This document shows, in pieces, positions 1 to 12,338 of a DNA stretch of 64,000 bases; position 1 is the first letter of the stretch, and every line of letters begins with the position of its first letter. The translations under genes were made by a program, and so were the position numbers. Source of the stretch: Curvibacter sp. (lineage in GTDB: Bacteria; Pseudomonadota; Gammaproteobacteria; Burkholderiales; Burkholderiaceae_C). The stretch is from NCBI GenBank assembly GCA_004293725.1, contig REAW01000013.1, positions 65,037 through 129,036 on the forward strand, written 5' to 3'. The notes under the pieces are model-generated. The model saw nothing but the letters and a program-made list of their open reading frames with translations, was not told the origin of the DNA and searched no databases.

Positions 1-409
1 CTGCCAGCGAACCGGCCTTGGAGCCAATATAAGTAATGGCCGCTTGTTTTGACTTCATCAAAATTGGCACTGCGGCCTCGGTGGCGTTGACGGTGGCTTG
101 CACGTCGGTCTCCATGGCCTTGCGCCAGTCCACAGACAGCGCACTCACGTTGGGGATGAAGATATCAAACGGTGGCAACTGGTGTAGCCACGCTGCAAAA
201 GCATCGTGATCGTTGACATCTACGGCATCGGCAGAGACCCGCCCCGGCAAACCCTGCGTCGACTCCAGCATCGCGTCAATACGCGATTGGTCTCGTGCGC
301 AAAAGACTACATGGCAGCCTTCGGCCGCAAACGCTTTGGTAATGGCCGCGCCAATGCCTGAAGAGCCGCCGGTGACGACTGCAGTAAGTCCGGTAAGACC
401 GAGGTTCAT
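1..409 (-). CDS. SDR family oxidoreductase (partial, C-terminus beyond window edge)
   Basis: Reverse-strand translation from ATG at 409: MNLGLTGLTAVVTGGSSGIGAAITKAFAAEGCHVVFCARD..., with a Rossmann TGxxxGIG motif. Confidence 0.85.
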   Translation of the reverse strand, partial: MNLGLTGLTAVVTGGSSGIGAAITKAFAAEGCHVVFCARDQSRIDAMLESTQGLPGRVSADAVDVNDHDAFAAWLHQLPPFDIFIPNVSALSVDWRKAMETDVQATVNATEAAVPILMKSKQAAITYIGSKAGSLA

Positions 410-460
410 GGTGTGAAAGAGGTGACAGGGGTGAACCCAGGCGCATGACCTGGATGTGCA

Positions 461-1264
461 TCAAATTGCCTTGGCTACAAGGGTGTAGCACAGCGGCAAC
501 TGGGCTGGTTGGTTTTCGTAGATCGCGTAATCTTCTTCGCGGTTCAAATGGGGATGCTCTTCCAGTCGTTGCAAATGAAAACCACTTTGCACACATGCGG
601 TCACGATGTCCCCCAGCGTGTGCAAAAACCAGTACCCCGTTTCGCCCTCCCCTGCGTCTGTGCCATCGTACGTAATGGCTTCGTCAATACGCACCGGGGT
701 TTTCTCAAAGTAGCTGGTTTCGGGCACCAAGGGGGTGGCGCTGTCGGGGTTGAACATCTCCAGTATGGGATGCGTCTCATTGATGACGAGGTGAGCACCC
801 GGATGCAGGAGCCCACGCACCACTTGAAAGAAACGCGGAAGATCGGGCATCCAATTGAGCACACCTATGGTGATCAATGCCAAGTCGTGCTGGCCCAGGC
901 CATCTGGCAGTTCATACACATCGGCCGCAAGCAGACGAGGACTGAGGCGCGCTGCGGCAGCTAGTTGGGCGCCCTGGGCCAAAAAAGCAGCGGATTGATC
1001 AATGCCCAATACCGGGCGGGCCCCCAACGCCGCCAAAGACAATAGCTCACGCGCATTGTTGCAGCCAATCTGCACCGCACTGCAGCCTTCAACCCCCAGA
1101 TCAGACAAGGTAGCGTTCAGGCAATCGTCCAGCACGTTAAAGCCGGGCTGGCCGGCCGCGAGCAAAAGCGCATCCCACGACGCGCCTTGACCATGCAGGT
1201 GCGCAGACGCATTCCAAGCCGCCTTGTTGGCTTGGGTATAGGTGAGGACGGAGTCTGGATCCAT
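461..1264 (-). CDS. class I SAM-dependent methyltransferase
   Basis: 267 aa ORF; 'VQIGCNNARELLSLAALGARPVLGIDQSAAFL' SAM-binding motif. Confidence 0.8.
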   Translation of the reverse strand: MDPDSVLTYTQANKAAWNASAHLHGQGASWDALLLAAGQPGFNVLDDCLNATLSDLGVEGCSAVQIGCNNARELLSLAALGARPVLGIDQSAAFLAQGAQLAAAARLSPRLLAADVYELPDGLGQHDLALITIGVLNWMPDLPRFFQVVRGLLHPGAHLVINETHPILEMFNPDSATPLVPETSYFEKTPVRIDEAITYDGTDAGEGETGYWFLHTLGDIVTACVQSGFHLQRLEEHPHLNREEDYAIYENQPAQLPLCYTLVAKAI

Positions 1265-1322
1265 GGGTGGCTAAATCAAATCTATGGGTGCAAGTGCTGA
1301 CCGACTTGACCGCTTTGCGCCG

Positions 1323-3710
1323 TCACTCCACCCGTGTAATCCGGTTCGGCTTGAAGCCCAGGTCCGCCGCCTTGCCCTTGCGGCCGCGCGCGGCGCGGGC
1401 GTTGTTGAGGCTGCGGATTTCCAGGGTTTCATCGCGTTCTTTGCCACCGCGGCCTATGCCGTCAATGCGGATGCTGCGGGTATAGGCGGCAGCACCGGCC
1501 AGGGTGTCTTTGGCTTCAAGGTCGATCAGCATCAGGCCACGCCCGCCCTTCTCCATGGTCTTGAGCTCAGTGATCTCAAACGTAAGGATGCGCCCGCCAG
1601 TGGACGCGCAGGCCACGTGGGTTGCAGCGGCCACCACGCTGGCAGGCGTGCCCGCCACCGCAACCTTGCCATGCGCACCGGCCACCACGGAAGGCGCACA
1701 AAGGGTTTCACCTTCGGCCACACCCACAAAGGCCTTGCCCGCTTTTTGGCGCGACACCATGTTCTCCACGCTGGCAATAAAGCCATACCCGCCCGAACCG
1801 GACAGAAGCAGCGTAGCGGTGGCGGGCCCGGCAAAGTAATAGAGCAGTTGGGTTCCGGTTTCCAGTTCGATCAGCGTGGTCACTGGCTGGCCATCGCCCC
1901 GGCCACCGGGCAACAGCGATACAGCCACAGAATAGATGCGCCCGTTGGAGCCGAACACTAACAGCGTGTCCACCGTGCGGCACTCAAACGTGCCATACAG
2001 GCCGTCACCCGCCTTGAAGGCGAAGGTGGACGCCTCGTGGCCATGGCCGGTGCGTGCGCGCACCCAGCCTTTTTCAGACACCACCACGGTCACGGGCTCG
2101 TCCACGACCTTGACTTCGGCAATGGCTTTCTTCTCGGTCTGGATGAGTGTGCGGCGCGGGTCGGCAAATACCTTGGCGTCAGCCTCGATCTCCTTGACCA
2201 TGAGGCGGCGCAGCGCGGCGGGGCTACCCAAAATTTCTTCGAGCTTGCCTTGCTCGGTGCGCAACTCGGCCAACTCTTGTTCGATCTTGATAGCTTCCAG
2301 ACGTGCCAGTTGGCGCAGGCGGATTTCGAGAATGTCTTCTGCTTGGCGGTCCGAGAGACGGAAGCGTTCAATCAGCGCGGCCTTGGGTTCGTCCGACTGG
2401 CGAATGATGGCAATTACTTCGTCGATGTTCAACAGAACGGTCTGCCGGCCCTCCAAGATATGGATGCGGTCCAGCACCTTGTTCAGGCGGTGACGGCTTC
2501 GCTTCTCGATCGTGGTCTGGCGAAACGCAATCCACTCGGTCAGCATCTGGCGCAGCGACTTCTGCGTCGGCCGGCCATCCAGCCCCACCATGGTGAGGTT
2601 GATGGGTGAAGACGTTTCCAGACTTGTGTGGGCCAGCAGCGCCGTGATCAGTTCCTGCTGCAGGGTGCGGCTGGTCTTGGGCTCGAACACGAGGCGCACC
2701 ATGGCGTCTTTGTTCGACTCATCGCGCACCACATCCAGCACGCTGAGGATGATGGCCTTGAGCTGCGTCTGTTCTTGCGACAAGGCCTTCTTGCCGGCCT
2801 TGACCTTGGGGTTGGTCAGTTCTTCAATTTCTTCCAGCACACGTTGGCTGCTTACGCCCGGCGGCAGCTCGGTAACGACCAGCTGCCACTGGCCGCGGGC
2901 CAGGTCTTCGATCTTCCAGCGGGCACGCACCTTTAGGCTGCCACGGCCGGTGCGGTAAGCATCGGCGATGTCACTGGCCGGGCTGATGATCTGGCCGCCG
3001 CCGGGGAAGTCGGGGCCGGGCACCAGAGCGTAGAGCTCGGCATCTGCCAACGCAGGCGTCTTGATGAGTGCCACGCAGGCATCGGCAATCTCGCGCAGGT
3101 TGTGGCTGGGAATTTCGGTGGCCAAGCCCACCGCAATGCCGCTGGCGCCATTGAGCAGGCTGAAAGGCAGGCGCGCGGGCAACTGGCAGGGTTCTTCGGT
3201 AGAGCCGTCGTAGTTGGGTTGAAACTCCACGGTGCCTTGGTCGATTTCTTCTAGCAACAGCGTGGTGATTTTGGCCAGGCGCGCTTCTGTGTAACGCATG
3301 GCTGCGGCGCCATCGCCGTCACGCGATCCGAAGTTGCCCTGGCCGTCTACCAGCGGGTAGCGTTGAGAAAAATCTTGCGCCATGCGCACCAGCGCGTCGT
3401 ATGCCGACTGGTCACCGTGCGGGTGAAAGCGGCCCAGCACATCTCCCACCACACGGGCGCTTTTTACCGGCTTGGCACCAGCGTTGCCATTAGCGCCGCC
3501 AAAGCCCAGCCCCATACGGGACATGCTGTACAAAATGCGACGCTGTACGGGCTTGAGGCCATCGCACACATCGGGCAAGGCGCGGCCCTTGACAACAGAG
3601 AGCGCGTATTCGAGGTAGGCGCGTTGGGCGTAGGTGGCCAGGTTCAGTTCGTTGTCATCGCCAGGGGTGGCGGGATCGGGGGTCAGATCGAGCGTAGTGG
3701 GGTCTGTCAT
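1323..3710 (-). CDS. parC: DNA topoisomerase IV subunit A
   Basis: 795 aa; [34 protein letters not shown] and the GyrA/ParC core; parE is encoded just upstream in the same direction. Confidence 0.95.
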   Translation of the reverse strand: MTDPTTLDLTPDPATPGDDNELNLATYAQRAYLEYALSVVKGRALPDVCDGLKPVQRRILYSMSRMGLGFGGANGNAGAKPVKSARVVGDVLGRFHPHGDQSAYDALVRMAQDFSQRYPLVDGQGNFGSRDGDGAAAMRYTEARLAKITTLLLEEIDQGTVEFQPNYDGSTEEPCQLPARLPFSLLNGASGIAVGLATEIPSHNLREIADACVALIKTPALADAELYALVPGPDFPGGGQIISPASDIADAYRTGRGSLKVRARWKIEDLARGQWQLVVTELPPGVSSQRVLEEIEELTNPKVKAGKKALSQEQTQLKAIILSVLDVVRDESNKDAMVRLVFEPKTSRTLQQELITALLAHTSLETSSPINLTMVGLDGRPTQKSLRQMLTEWIAFRQTTIEKRSRHRLNKVLDRIHILEGRQTVLLNIDEVIAIIRQSDEPKAALIERFRLSDRQAEDILEIRLRQLARLEAIKIEQELAELRTEQGKLEEILGSPAALRRLMVKEIEADAKVFADPRRTLIQTEKKAIAEVKVVDEPVTVVVSEKGWVRARTGHGHEASTFAFKAGDGLYGTFECRTVDTLLVFGSNGRIYSVAVSLLPGGRGDGQPVTTLIELETGTQLLYYFAGPATATLLLSGSGGYGFIASVENMVSRQKAGKAFVGVAEGETLCAPSVVAGAHGKVAVAGTPASVVAAATHVACASTGGRILTFEITELKTMEKGGRGLMLIDLEAKDTLAGAAAYTRSIRIDGIGRGGKERDETLEIRSLNNARAARGRKGKAADLGFKPNRITRVE

Positions 3711-3716
3711 GTGGGT

Positions 3717-4576
3717 TTAGTCAGCTTTCGGGGCTTCTGGCGCAGGCAGGCCTTGCAAGGGCGCCACCATGTTGTTGCGGCCAGTGGGCATATTCAATAT
3801 GTAGGGGTCGCGGGCGCCAGCCAGCACATAGCCTTCGCCATAGTTGGCTCTTACGCGTCCGCCGGGGGATTGGTGCACTTGCGCCACGGGCACCGGCACA
3901 GGTTTGAGAGCGGCATACAGCTCACTCACGGTTGCCACGTAGTTTTGGGTTTCCTTGAAGTTGGGCACCTTGTTACCAGCGCGCTGCACGGCGCCTTCTC
4001 CGGCGTTGTACGACGCCAATGCCAAGTCCAGCCTGCCGGGGAACATGTCAATCAGCAGACGCAAGTAGCGCGTACCCAGGTGGATGTTGATCTTGGGGTC
4101 GACCAGCTTGGCCTCAATCGACAGCCAGCGATCGCTGTCCACACCAAAGCGGCGCGCAGTGTCCGGCATGATTTGCATCAGCCCGATTGCGCCCTTGGGT
4201 GACACGGCGGCGGGATCGAAACCTGACTCGGCGGCTACCAGGGCCTGCAGTAGCTCGTAGTCCACCCGAAAGCGGGCGGCGGCATCCTTGAGCAACGGCC
4301 GAATCTTGTGGTACCGGGGAGAGGACTCAAAGAACTGGCTCAACTTGGGGTTGACCTCTGGCGCTGCAGGGGCTGCAGGGGCTGCTGGCAACGCGGCGCC
4401 CGGGGCGGCGGCCCGCACCGGCGCCCTGTAGAACAGGCTGTAGCGGGAGTCCACCTGTTGGGCGGAGAAATGGCTATGGCCCTGTTCGTCCACCCACACC
4501 CAGACATCTGCCTTGGCATGAAAAGAGGCTATAGCCCCCATCAATATTGCGCAAGCAGCTATATTTTTCATAGCAA

Positions 4577-4580
<4 letters not shown>
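3717..4580 (-). CDS. lytic transglycosylase, SLT domain, with signal peptide
   Basis: AAESGFDPAAVSPKGAIGLMQIMPDTARRFGV...LALASYNAGEGAVQRAG SLT motifs; N-terminal signal peptide ending FHAKA; start overlaps parE stop. Confidence 0.9.
4526..4574 (-). repeat. interspersed repeat copy A (inside slt signal peptide)
   Basis: GCTATGAAAAATATAGCTGCTTGCGCAATATTGATGGGGGCTATAGCCT. Confidence 0.7.
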
Positions 4581-6547
<1,967 letters not shown>

Positions 6548-6580
6548 GGGATGGAATTGTAGTGCGGCCTCAGGATATGA

Positions 6581-6596
6581 CTGTATATATATACAG
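6581..6596. promoter_or_regulatory. LexA/SOS-box-like palindrome CTGTATATATATACAG
   Basis: Perfect CTGT-N8-ACAG palindrome 34 bp upstream of the parE ATG and about 75 bp upstream of the divergent MFS ATG. Confidence 0.6.
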
Positions 6597-6671
6597 ACTC
6601 CAGAAGCAAGCGGCTCCGAGCTTGTCACCCCGGCAGCAGCGAGAAGCCGACAAACGGGCTACATTTCAGCG

Positions 6672-7886
6672 ATGTCTTTAGCCCACAAACCGATATCGAT
6701 TATCCAAATTCTGGTCTGCGGTGCCACGATTGTGACCCTGTCCATGGGCATTCGGCATGGTTTTGGTCTATGGCTCCAGCCTATTACCCAAGCACAAGGC
6801 TGGACACGCGAGACCTTTGCCTTTGCCTTGGCCATACAGAATCTGGTGTGGGGCCTATCGGGCATATTTGCCGGTATGGTGGCCGACCGTTACGGCGCCT
6901 TCCGCGTGGTGGTGGTGGGTGCGGTGCTCTACGCGCTGGGCCTGATAGGCATGGCCTACGCCAGCACCCCGTTGCTGTTTTCTCTGTCCAGTGGCGTACT
7001 GATTGGCATGGCGCAAGCGGGCACCACCTATGCGGTGATTTATGGCGTGATTGGGCGCAATGTTCCTCTGGAGAAGCGTTCTTGGGCCATGGGCGTAGCA
7101 GCTGCAGCAGGGTCGTTTGGGCAGTTTTTGATGGTACCTACCGAGGGTTACTTGATTAGCAGCCTGGGCTGGCAGGAGGCTCTGGTGGCACTGGGCGCCG
7201 CCGCCCTGCTGATGATTCCACTGGCATGGGGACTGCGCGAACCCGGCTTTGGCGGGGCCACGCCGCCCCCACGTGAGCAGACAATAGGACAGGCGCTGCG
7301 AGAGGCGTTCAAGTACCCCAGCTTTCAGTTGCTGATGGCGGGTTACTTTGTTTGTGGATTTCAGGTGGTGTTCATTGGAGTGCACATGCCCAGCTATCTG
7401 AAAGACAAAGGGATGTCGCCCCAAGTGGCCAGTTACGCACTGGCATTGATTGGTTTGTTCAACGTGTTTGGCACCTATGCCGCCGGTGTGCTGGGCCAAA
7501 AAATGGCAAAGAAAAACATTCTTGCTTTTATCTACTTGGCGCGTGCGGTGGCCATCGCCGTCTTTTTGACCGTGCCTTTGTCACCCGCGAGCGTCTACGT
7601 GTTTTCGTCTGTTATGGGGTTGCTGTGGCTGTCTACCATCCCCCCCACCAACGCCACTGTTGCCCAAATTTTTGGCGTGGCGCACCTCTCCATGCTGGGA
7701 GGGTTCGTTTTCTTCAGCCACCAGATTGGCTCTTTCATGGGGGTCTGGATGGGTGGTTACCTCTACGACAAGACGGGCAGTTACGACATCGTCTGGTACA
7801 TCGCGATTGGGTTGGGTGTGTTGGCCGCATTGGTAAATCTGCCAGTGCGTGAAGCCCCAATCCAGCGCACAGCATTGGCCCACTGA
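6672..7886 (+). CDS. MFS transporter
   Basis: 12-TM-like hydrophobic protein; 'GIFAGMVADRYGAFRVVVVGAVLYALGLIGMA' MFS motif; start MSLAHKPISIIQ. Confidence 0.88.
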   Translation: MSLAHKPISIIQILVCGATIVTLSMGIRHGFGLWLQPITQAQGWTRETFAFALAIQNLVWGLSGIFAGMVADRYGAFRVVVVGAVLYALGLIGMAYASTPLLFSLSSGVLIGMAQAGTTYAVIYGVIGRNVPLEKRSWAMGVAAAAGSFGQFLMVPTEGYLISSLGWQEALVALGAAALLMIPLAWGLREPGFGGATPPPREQTIGQALREAFKYPSFQLLMAGYFVCGFQVVFIGVHMPSYLKDKGMSPQVASYALALIGLFNVFGTYAAGVLGQKMAKKNILAFIYLARAVAIAVFLTVPLSPASVYVFSSVMGLLWLSTIPPTNATVAQIFGVAHLSMLGGFVFFSHQIGSFMGVWMGGYLYDKTGSYDIVWYIAIGLGVLAALVNLPVREAPIQRTALAH

Positions 7887-7887
7887 C

Positions 7888-8013
7888 ATGCGACTGCCTC
7901 TGCGCTTGTTGATCGGGTCCGTGAGTCTGGCAACGCTGTTCGGCGTCTTTTACCTCTACACCCAACCTGATTTTTTGGTGCTACTGGCCAACCAGGTGTG
8001 GGCCTGTTTTTGA
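7888..8013 (+). CDS. putative 41-aa single-pass membrane protein
   Basis: ATG at 7888: MRLPLRLLIGSVSLATLFGVFYLYTQPDFLVLLANQVWACF*; fills the gap between the MFS and SDR genes. Confidence 0.5.
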   Translation: MRLPLRLLIGSVSLATLFGVFYLYTQPDFLVLLANQVWACF

Positions 8014-8021
8014 TTCCTGAC

Positions 8022-8846
8022 ATGACCGACCACCTGAACACCACCATCATTACCGGCGCTTCGGATGGCATTGGTGCCGAGATGGCACGCCAACTCGCGC
8101 GTCAATATGGGGCCAAAGCGGCGCTGGTGTTGGCAGCCCGCAATGGAGATTTGCTCAACACCGTAGCCCGACAGTGCACCGAACTGGGCGCCCAAGTGCT
8201 GGTAGTGCCCACCGACGTATCGGTGCAAGCCCAATGCCGCGACCTGGTCGCGCAAACTGTTCAGCGCTTTGGCCGCATTGATGCACTCATCAATAACGCA
8301 GGCATTTCAGCTCAGGCCTTGTTCAGCGAGGTCAAGACTGAAGACCTTGGCTGGTACGAACAGCTCATGCGCATCAATCTGTGGGGCAGCGTTTGGTGCA
8401 CCCATGCGGCCCTGCCCCACCTCAAGGCCAGTCGGGGCCACATCGTGGCTGTTTCTTCGTTGGCTGGATTGGTGGGTGTACCCGGTCGCACGGCTTACAG
8501 CGCATCCAAATTCGCAATGGCTGGTTTCTTTGAAGCGCTACGCGCCGAACTGCGTGGCGCAGGCGTGAGCGTGACCACCGCCTACCCGGGCGTGGTGCTA
8601 ACCAACATCCGAAGCCGTGGACTGAATGCTGCGGGCCTAGCGGCAGGTTCAAGCGGCCTGAAAGAAGACGACGCAATGACGGTGGAAGAATGCGCGAAAC
8701 TGATCCTGCAAGGCATGGCCCGACGCGAACGTGAGGTGGTAATGACCACCAAGGGCAAGTTGGGGCGCTTTATCAAGTTATTGATGCCCGGCCTCGTGGA
8801 AAAAATGGCGCTGGCGGCCCTCAAAGACCACGTCAAACCTCGATGA
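8022..8846 (+). CDS. SDR family NAD(P)-dependent oxidoreductase
   Basis: TIITGASDGIGAEMARQLA, NNAG, YSASKFA catalytic motif. Confidence 0.9.
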   Translation: MTDHLNTTIITGASDGIGAEMARQLARQYGAKAALVLAARNGDLLNTVARQCTELGAQVLVVPTDVSVQAQCRDLVAQTVQRFGRIDALINNAGISAQALFSEVKTEDLGWYEQLMRINLWGSVWCTHAALPHLKASRGHIVAVSSLAGLVGVPGRTAYSASKFAMAGFFEALRAELRGAGVSVTTAYPGVVLTNIRSRGLNAAGLAAGSSGLKEDDAMTVEECAKLILQGMARREREVVMTTKGKLGRFIKLLMPGLVEKMALAALKDHVKPR

Positions 8847-9396
8847 ACGCAGGCACGAGCGCGCATGGCACAAGCGGCGCGTCTGCCTGGGTGCAACGGT
8901 GGAGCCACTTGCTGGCGCCCAAGGCTACCGTGCTGGATGTGGCCTGCGGCACCGGCCGACATCTGACATGGCGGGCATCGACCGTCACACGACTTTGGCA
9001 GCACAACACGCCCCCACGGCCACATTGGTCACCGCCGACATCGAAAATGCCACATGGCCCCTGATGCTGGACGGCGCGCCGCAACAGTTTGACGCGTTGG
9101 TCGTGACCCACTACCTCTGGCGCCCGATCTTCCCCACGTTGCTCGGCAGCGTGGCTCCGGGGGGGCTGCTGCTGTATGAAACCTTTGCCGCTGGCAACGA
9201 AACTGTTGGTCGCCCCAGTCGGCCTGACTTTCTGCTGCAACCTGGCGAACTGCTAAGGCTGTGTACAGATTGGCATGTGGTGGCATTTGAGCAAGGGTTT
9301 TTGGAGAGCCCCGCGCGTTTTGTGCAGCGAATTGCCGCTTTGCGTCCATTTACCCAGCCCGATACTGGCGCCGCGCCGACCCGACACCCACTCTAG
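8843..9396 (+). pseudogene. class I SAM-dependent methyltransferase, frameshifted/internally deleted
   Basis: The N-terminal half is in the frame of 8843 (VLDVACGTGRHLTW) and the rest in the frame of 8899 (GIDRHTTLAAQHAPTATLVTADIENATWPL...LLYETFAAGNETVGRPSRPDFLLQPGELL). Confidence 0.75.
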
Positions 9397-9430
9397 TTAA
9401 AATGCCCTTTTACCGAACCAACCACACCAC

Positions 9431-10327
9431 ATGAACGCTTCCAAAGGTCCTATCAGGGGCAGCATCGTAGCCCTCATCACCCCGATGCTTGACGACGGCT
9501 CCGTGGACTATCCCGCGTTGCGTAAACTGATTGATTGGCACATTACCGAAGGTACGGATTGCATTGGCGTGGTAGGCACGACCGGTGAGTCCCCCACGGT
9601 CAACGTCGATGAGCATTGCGAAATCATTCGCGTCTCCGTTGAACAAGCCGCTGGCCGGGTTCCCATCATGGCCGGCTGCGGGGGCAATTCCACAAAAGAA
9701 GCCATCGCGCTTGCAAAGTTTGCCAAAGGGGTTGGCGCGGATTGCCAACTGCAAGTTGTTCCTTATTACAACAAACCCACGCAAGAGGGTCAGTACCAGC
9801 ATTTCAAGGCCATTGCCGAGGCCACGGGTGACCTGCCCATTGTTCTATACAACGTGCCTGGCCGTTCCGTCGCAGATATGGCACACGAAACGGTGCTGCG
9901 CTTGGCCGAAGTGCCGGGAATTGTCGGCATCAAGGAAGCTACCGGCAACATCGAACGGGCGCAATGGCTGATCAAAGAGGCACCTCAACACTTTTCCATT
10001 TACAGCGGTGATGACCCGACCGCAGTCGCGCTGATGTTGTGCGGTGGTCATGGCAACGTAAGCGTGACCGCAAACGTGGCTCCGCGACTGATGCATGAGT
10101 TGTGCGTGGCTGCGATGCATGGAAATGTTGCCCGCGCTATGGAGATCCAACTGCAACTGTTACCCCTGCACAAGGCTTTGTTTGTAGAGTCCAACCCCAT
10201 CCCCGTGAAATGGGCTGTGTCCCGCATGGGCCTTAGCAAGCCGGCCTTGCGCCTGCCCTTGACCCCGTTGACTGCAGCCAGCCAGCCCGTACTTGAACGT
10301 GCGCTGAAAACCTGCGGATTGATTTAA
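9431..10327 (+). CDS. dapA: 4-hydroxy-tetrahydrodipicolinate synthase
   Basis: [43 protein letters not shown] motifs. Confidence 0.96.
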   Translation: MNASKGPIRGSIVALITPMLDDGSVDYPALRKLIDWHITEGTDCIGVVGTTGESPTVNVDEHCEIIRVSVEQAAGRVPIMAGCGGNSTKEAIALAKFAKGVGADCQLQVVPYYNKPTQEGQYQHFKAIAEATGDLPIVLYNVPGRSVADMAHETVLRLAEVPGIVGIKEATGNIERAQWLIKEAPQHFSIYSGDDPTAVALMLCGGHGNVSVTANVAPRLMHELCVAAMHGNVARAMEIQLQLLPLHKALFVESNPIPVKWAVSRMGLSKPALRLPLTPLTAASQPVLERALKTCGLI

Positions 10328-10351
10328 GCTTTTACGCTATTGGAACTCCCT

Positions 10352-11434
10352 GTGAACCTCACTTCGAAAGCAGCCTTGATTGGCGTAGCCCTGGCCTTGG
10401 GAGCATGCAGCACCCTCGAAACTGACAAGGTGGACTACCGCTCTGCGGCCAAGGCTCCGTCACTGGATATCCCACCCGACCTCACGCAACTCTCCAAAGA
10501 CACCCGCTATTCCGTAGTGGATGGCGCCATTTCAGCATCTGGATATCAGGCTAACAGAGAGGCGAATAGCAAAGTGCAAGTGTCAACACTTAGTGTTGGC
10601 GATGTCCGCATTGAACGTGATGGCAATCAGCGCTGGTTGGTGGTCAACCGCCCCGCTGAAAAGCTTTGGGAACCTGTAAAAGACTTTTGGCAAGAAAACG
10701 GCTTCTTGCTCGCAATGGACCAAAGCAATTTGGGCATCATGGAAACCGATTGGGCCGAAAATCGAGCAAAGCTACCTTTAGACGCGATTCGCACTGCGCT
10801 GGGCAAGTTGCTAGACTCCCTCTACTCCACCGGTGAACGCGATAAATTTCGCACTCGTTTGGAGCGAAATGCTAGCGGCAGTACGGAGATCTTCATCAGC
10901 CACCGCGGCATGATTGAGGTCTACACTACAAGTGGCAAAGACCAAACCATGTGGCAACCACGCCCAGCCGACCCAGAGTTGGAAACAGAGTTTCTTCGGC
11001 GTTTGATGGTGAAGTTAGGTGTTTCCCAAGAGCAGTCCAAGGCCTTGGTGGCCAATAGTGCCCCCAAAGCCATTGCCATAGTGACCAATGTCAACGGTCA
11101 ACCTGCAGTCAAGTTGGAAGAGGGTTTTGACCGGGCTTGGCGTCGTGTGGGTCTTTCATTGGACCGGACCGGCTTTACCGTCGAAGACCGCGATCGCAAA
11201 CAAGGCATCTACTATGTGCGCTACGTCAGCACCACATCAGAAAACGCGGAGCCAGGTTTTTTTGGCAAGCTGTTCAGCAGCTCTGACAAAAACAAAGCCC
11301 CCACCAAATACCAGATCGCCGTGCGTAGCGCAGGGGACCTGTCGGAGGTTCTGGTGCTGAATACAGATGGACAACCCGAAACATCGGCGATTGCACAACG
11401 CATCGTCAAGGTGCTGGCCGACGATATCAAATAA
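10352..11434 (+). CDS. bamC: outer membrane protein assembly factor BamC-like lipoprotein
   Basis: Lipobox LGACS; 'DYRSAAKAPSLDIPPDLTQL' conserved BamC N-terminus; downstream of dapA as expected; GTG start chosen. Confidence 0.85.
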   Translation: MNLTSKAALIGVALALGACSTLETDKVDYRSAAKAPSLDIPPDLTQLSKDTRYSVVDGAISASGYQANREANSKVQVSTLSVGDVRIERDGNQRWLVVNRPAEKLWEPVKDFWQENGFLLAMDQSNLGIMETDWAENRAKLPLDAIRTALGKLLDSLYSTGERDKFRTRLERNASGSTEIFISHRGMIEVYTTSGKDQTMWQPRPADPELETEFLRRLMVKLGVSQEQSKALVANSAPKAIAIVTNVNGQPAVKLEEGFDRAWRRVGLSLDRTGFTVEDRDRKQGIYYVRYVSTTSENAEPGFFGKLFSSSDKNKAPTKYQIAVRSAGDLSEVLVLNTDGQPETSAIAQRIVKVLADDIK

Positions 11435-11455
11435 AACGCACCCTGCGTACAGACG

Positions 11456-11484
11456 AAAAAAAACCACCTTGCGGTGGTTTTTTT
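11456..11484. terminator. bidirectional Rho-independent terminator
   Basis: AAAAAAAACCACC-TTGC-GGTGGTTTTTTT between convergent bamC and the small lipoprotein gene. Confidence 0.9.
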
Positions 11485-11497
11485 ATCTGCAAGCAGA

Positions 11498-11686
11498 TTA
11501 CATCTTTGCTGGCTCGGAAGCGGCAGGAGCTGCTGGTGCAGCAGCTGGTGCAGCAGCAGGAGCTTCAGCAGCTGGCGCTGGAGCAGCAGCTGGTGCTGGT
11601 GCAGCAACAGGAGCTTCTTCTTTTTTACCGCAAGCAGCCAGGGCAGCAGCAGCGATCACAGCTGCCAAAACGAGAGATTTGTTCAT
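11498..11686 (-). CDS. small Ala/Pro-rich lipoprotein
   Basis: MNKSLVLAAVIAAAALAACGKKEEAPVAAPAP...; lipobox LAAC; low-complexity AAPA tail. Confidence 0.75.
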   Translation of the reverse strand: MNKSLVLAAVIAAAALAACGKKEEAPVAAPAPAAAPAPAAEAPAAAPAAAPAAPAASEPAKM

Positions 11687-11714
11687 TTTTAAGTTCAAAA
11701 GTGAGTTAACGAAA

Positions 11715-11730
11715 CAATTTCCGGAAATTG
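11715..11730. promoter_or_regulatory. 16-bp perfect palindrome CAATTTCCGGAAATTG
   Basis: Read directly; 29 bp upstream of the small lipoprotein ATG (minus strand). Confidence 0.4.
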
Positions 11731-11840
11731 CCTAGGCAGCAAGCTACCCAGCCCTGGCAAAAGCATTCGATCTCTTTCCCCAGAGCCGGAAATTATACAA
11801 GACCCCAAACAGGACCTAGGGGTAAACCCTTTTGCTTTTC

Positions 11841-12338
11841 TCATAACCCCAAAATGGTGCTGGGAAAACCGGGCGAACTTTGCCTCAGGCACTCGTCCAA
11901 TTCTTCTTTCAACACCACACGGCGTCTCGGCTCACTCCCTGAAACACCTGTGCTGCGCTCCAAGTCCAAGCGTCGCATCACCCAGTGTGGGCTCCACAAT
12001 GCACTGGGAAAGCCTGACGCGTCCACCTGTCGGCACACACGACACTCCACCACATGGTCCCACGTGTTGCGCCATTGAACAAAGCGTGCGTGGTGTCGTT
12101 GGACTTCGTCAAACCGCTGGGCCAGCAACACCAAGCGGCGCCCTTTTCTCGACCAAGCGTGCAAGGACTCAACAACGACCTTCTCACGCAACGGCCAATC
12201 GAGAAAATTCGCATCACTCCACACCATGTGCGGCCACCCATCATGGGCAGCACATGCCAGCGCATCACGCACCAATTGTGCAAACACGGCGAGACCTTCA
12301 AACCTGCCATCTGGCAATTGCAACGGGGACTCAGTCAT
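11841..12338 (-). CDS. conserved hypothetical protein
   Basis: 165 aa ORF in tandem with, and overlapping, the upstream RoxA-like gene; no family confidently recognised. Confidence 0.6.
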   Translation of the reverse strand: MTESPLQLPDGRFEGLAVFAQLVRDALACAAHDGWPHMVWSDANFLDWPLREKVVVESLHAWSRKGRRLVLLAQRFDEVQRHHARFVQWRNTWDHVVECRVCRQVDASGFPSALWSPHWVMRRLDLERSTGVSGSEPRRRVVLKEELDECLRQSSPGFPSTILGL

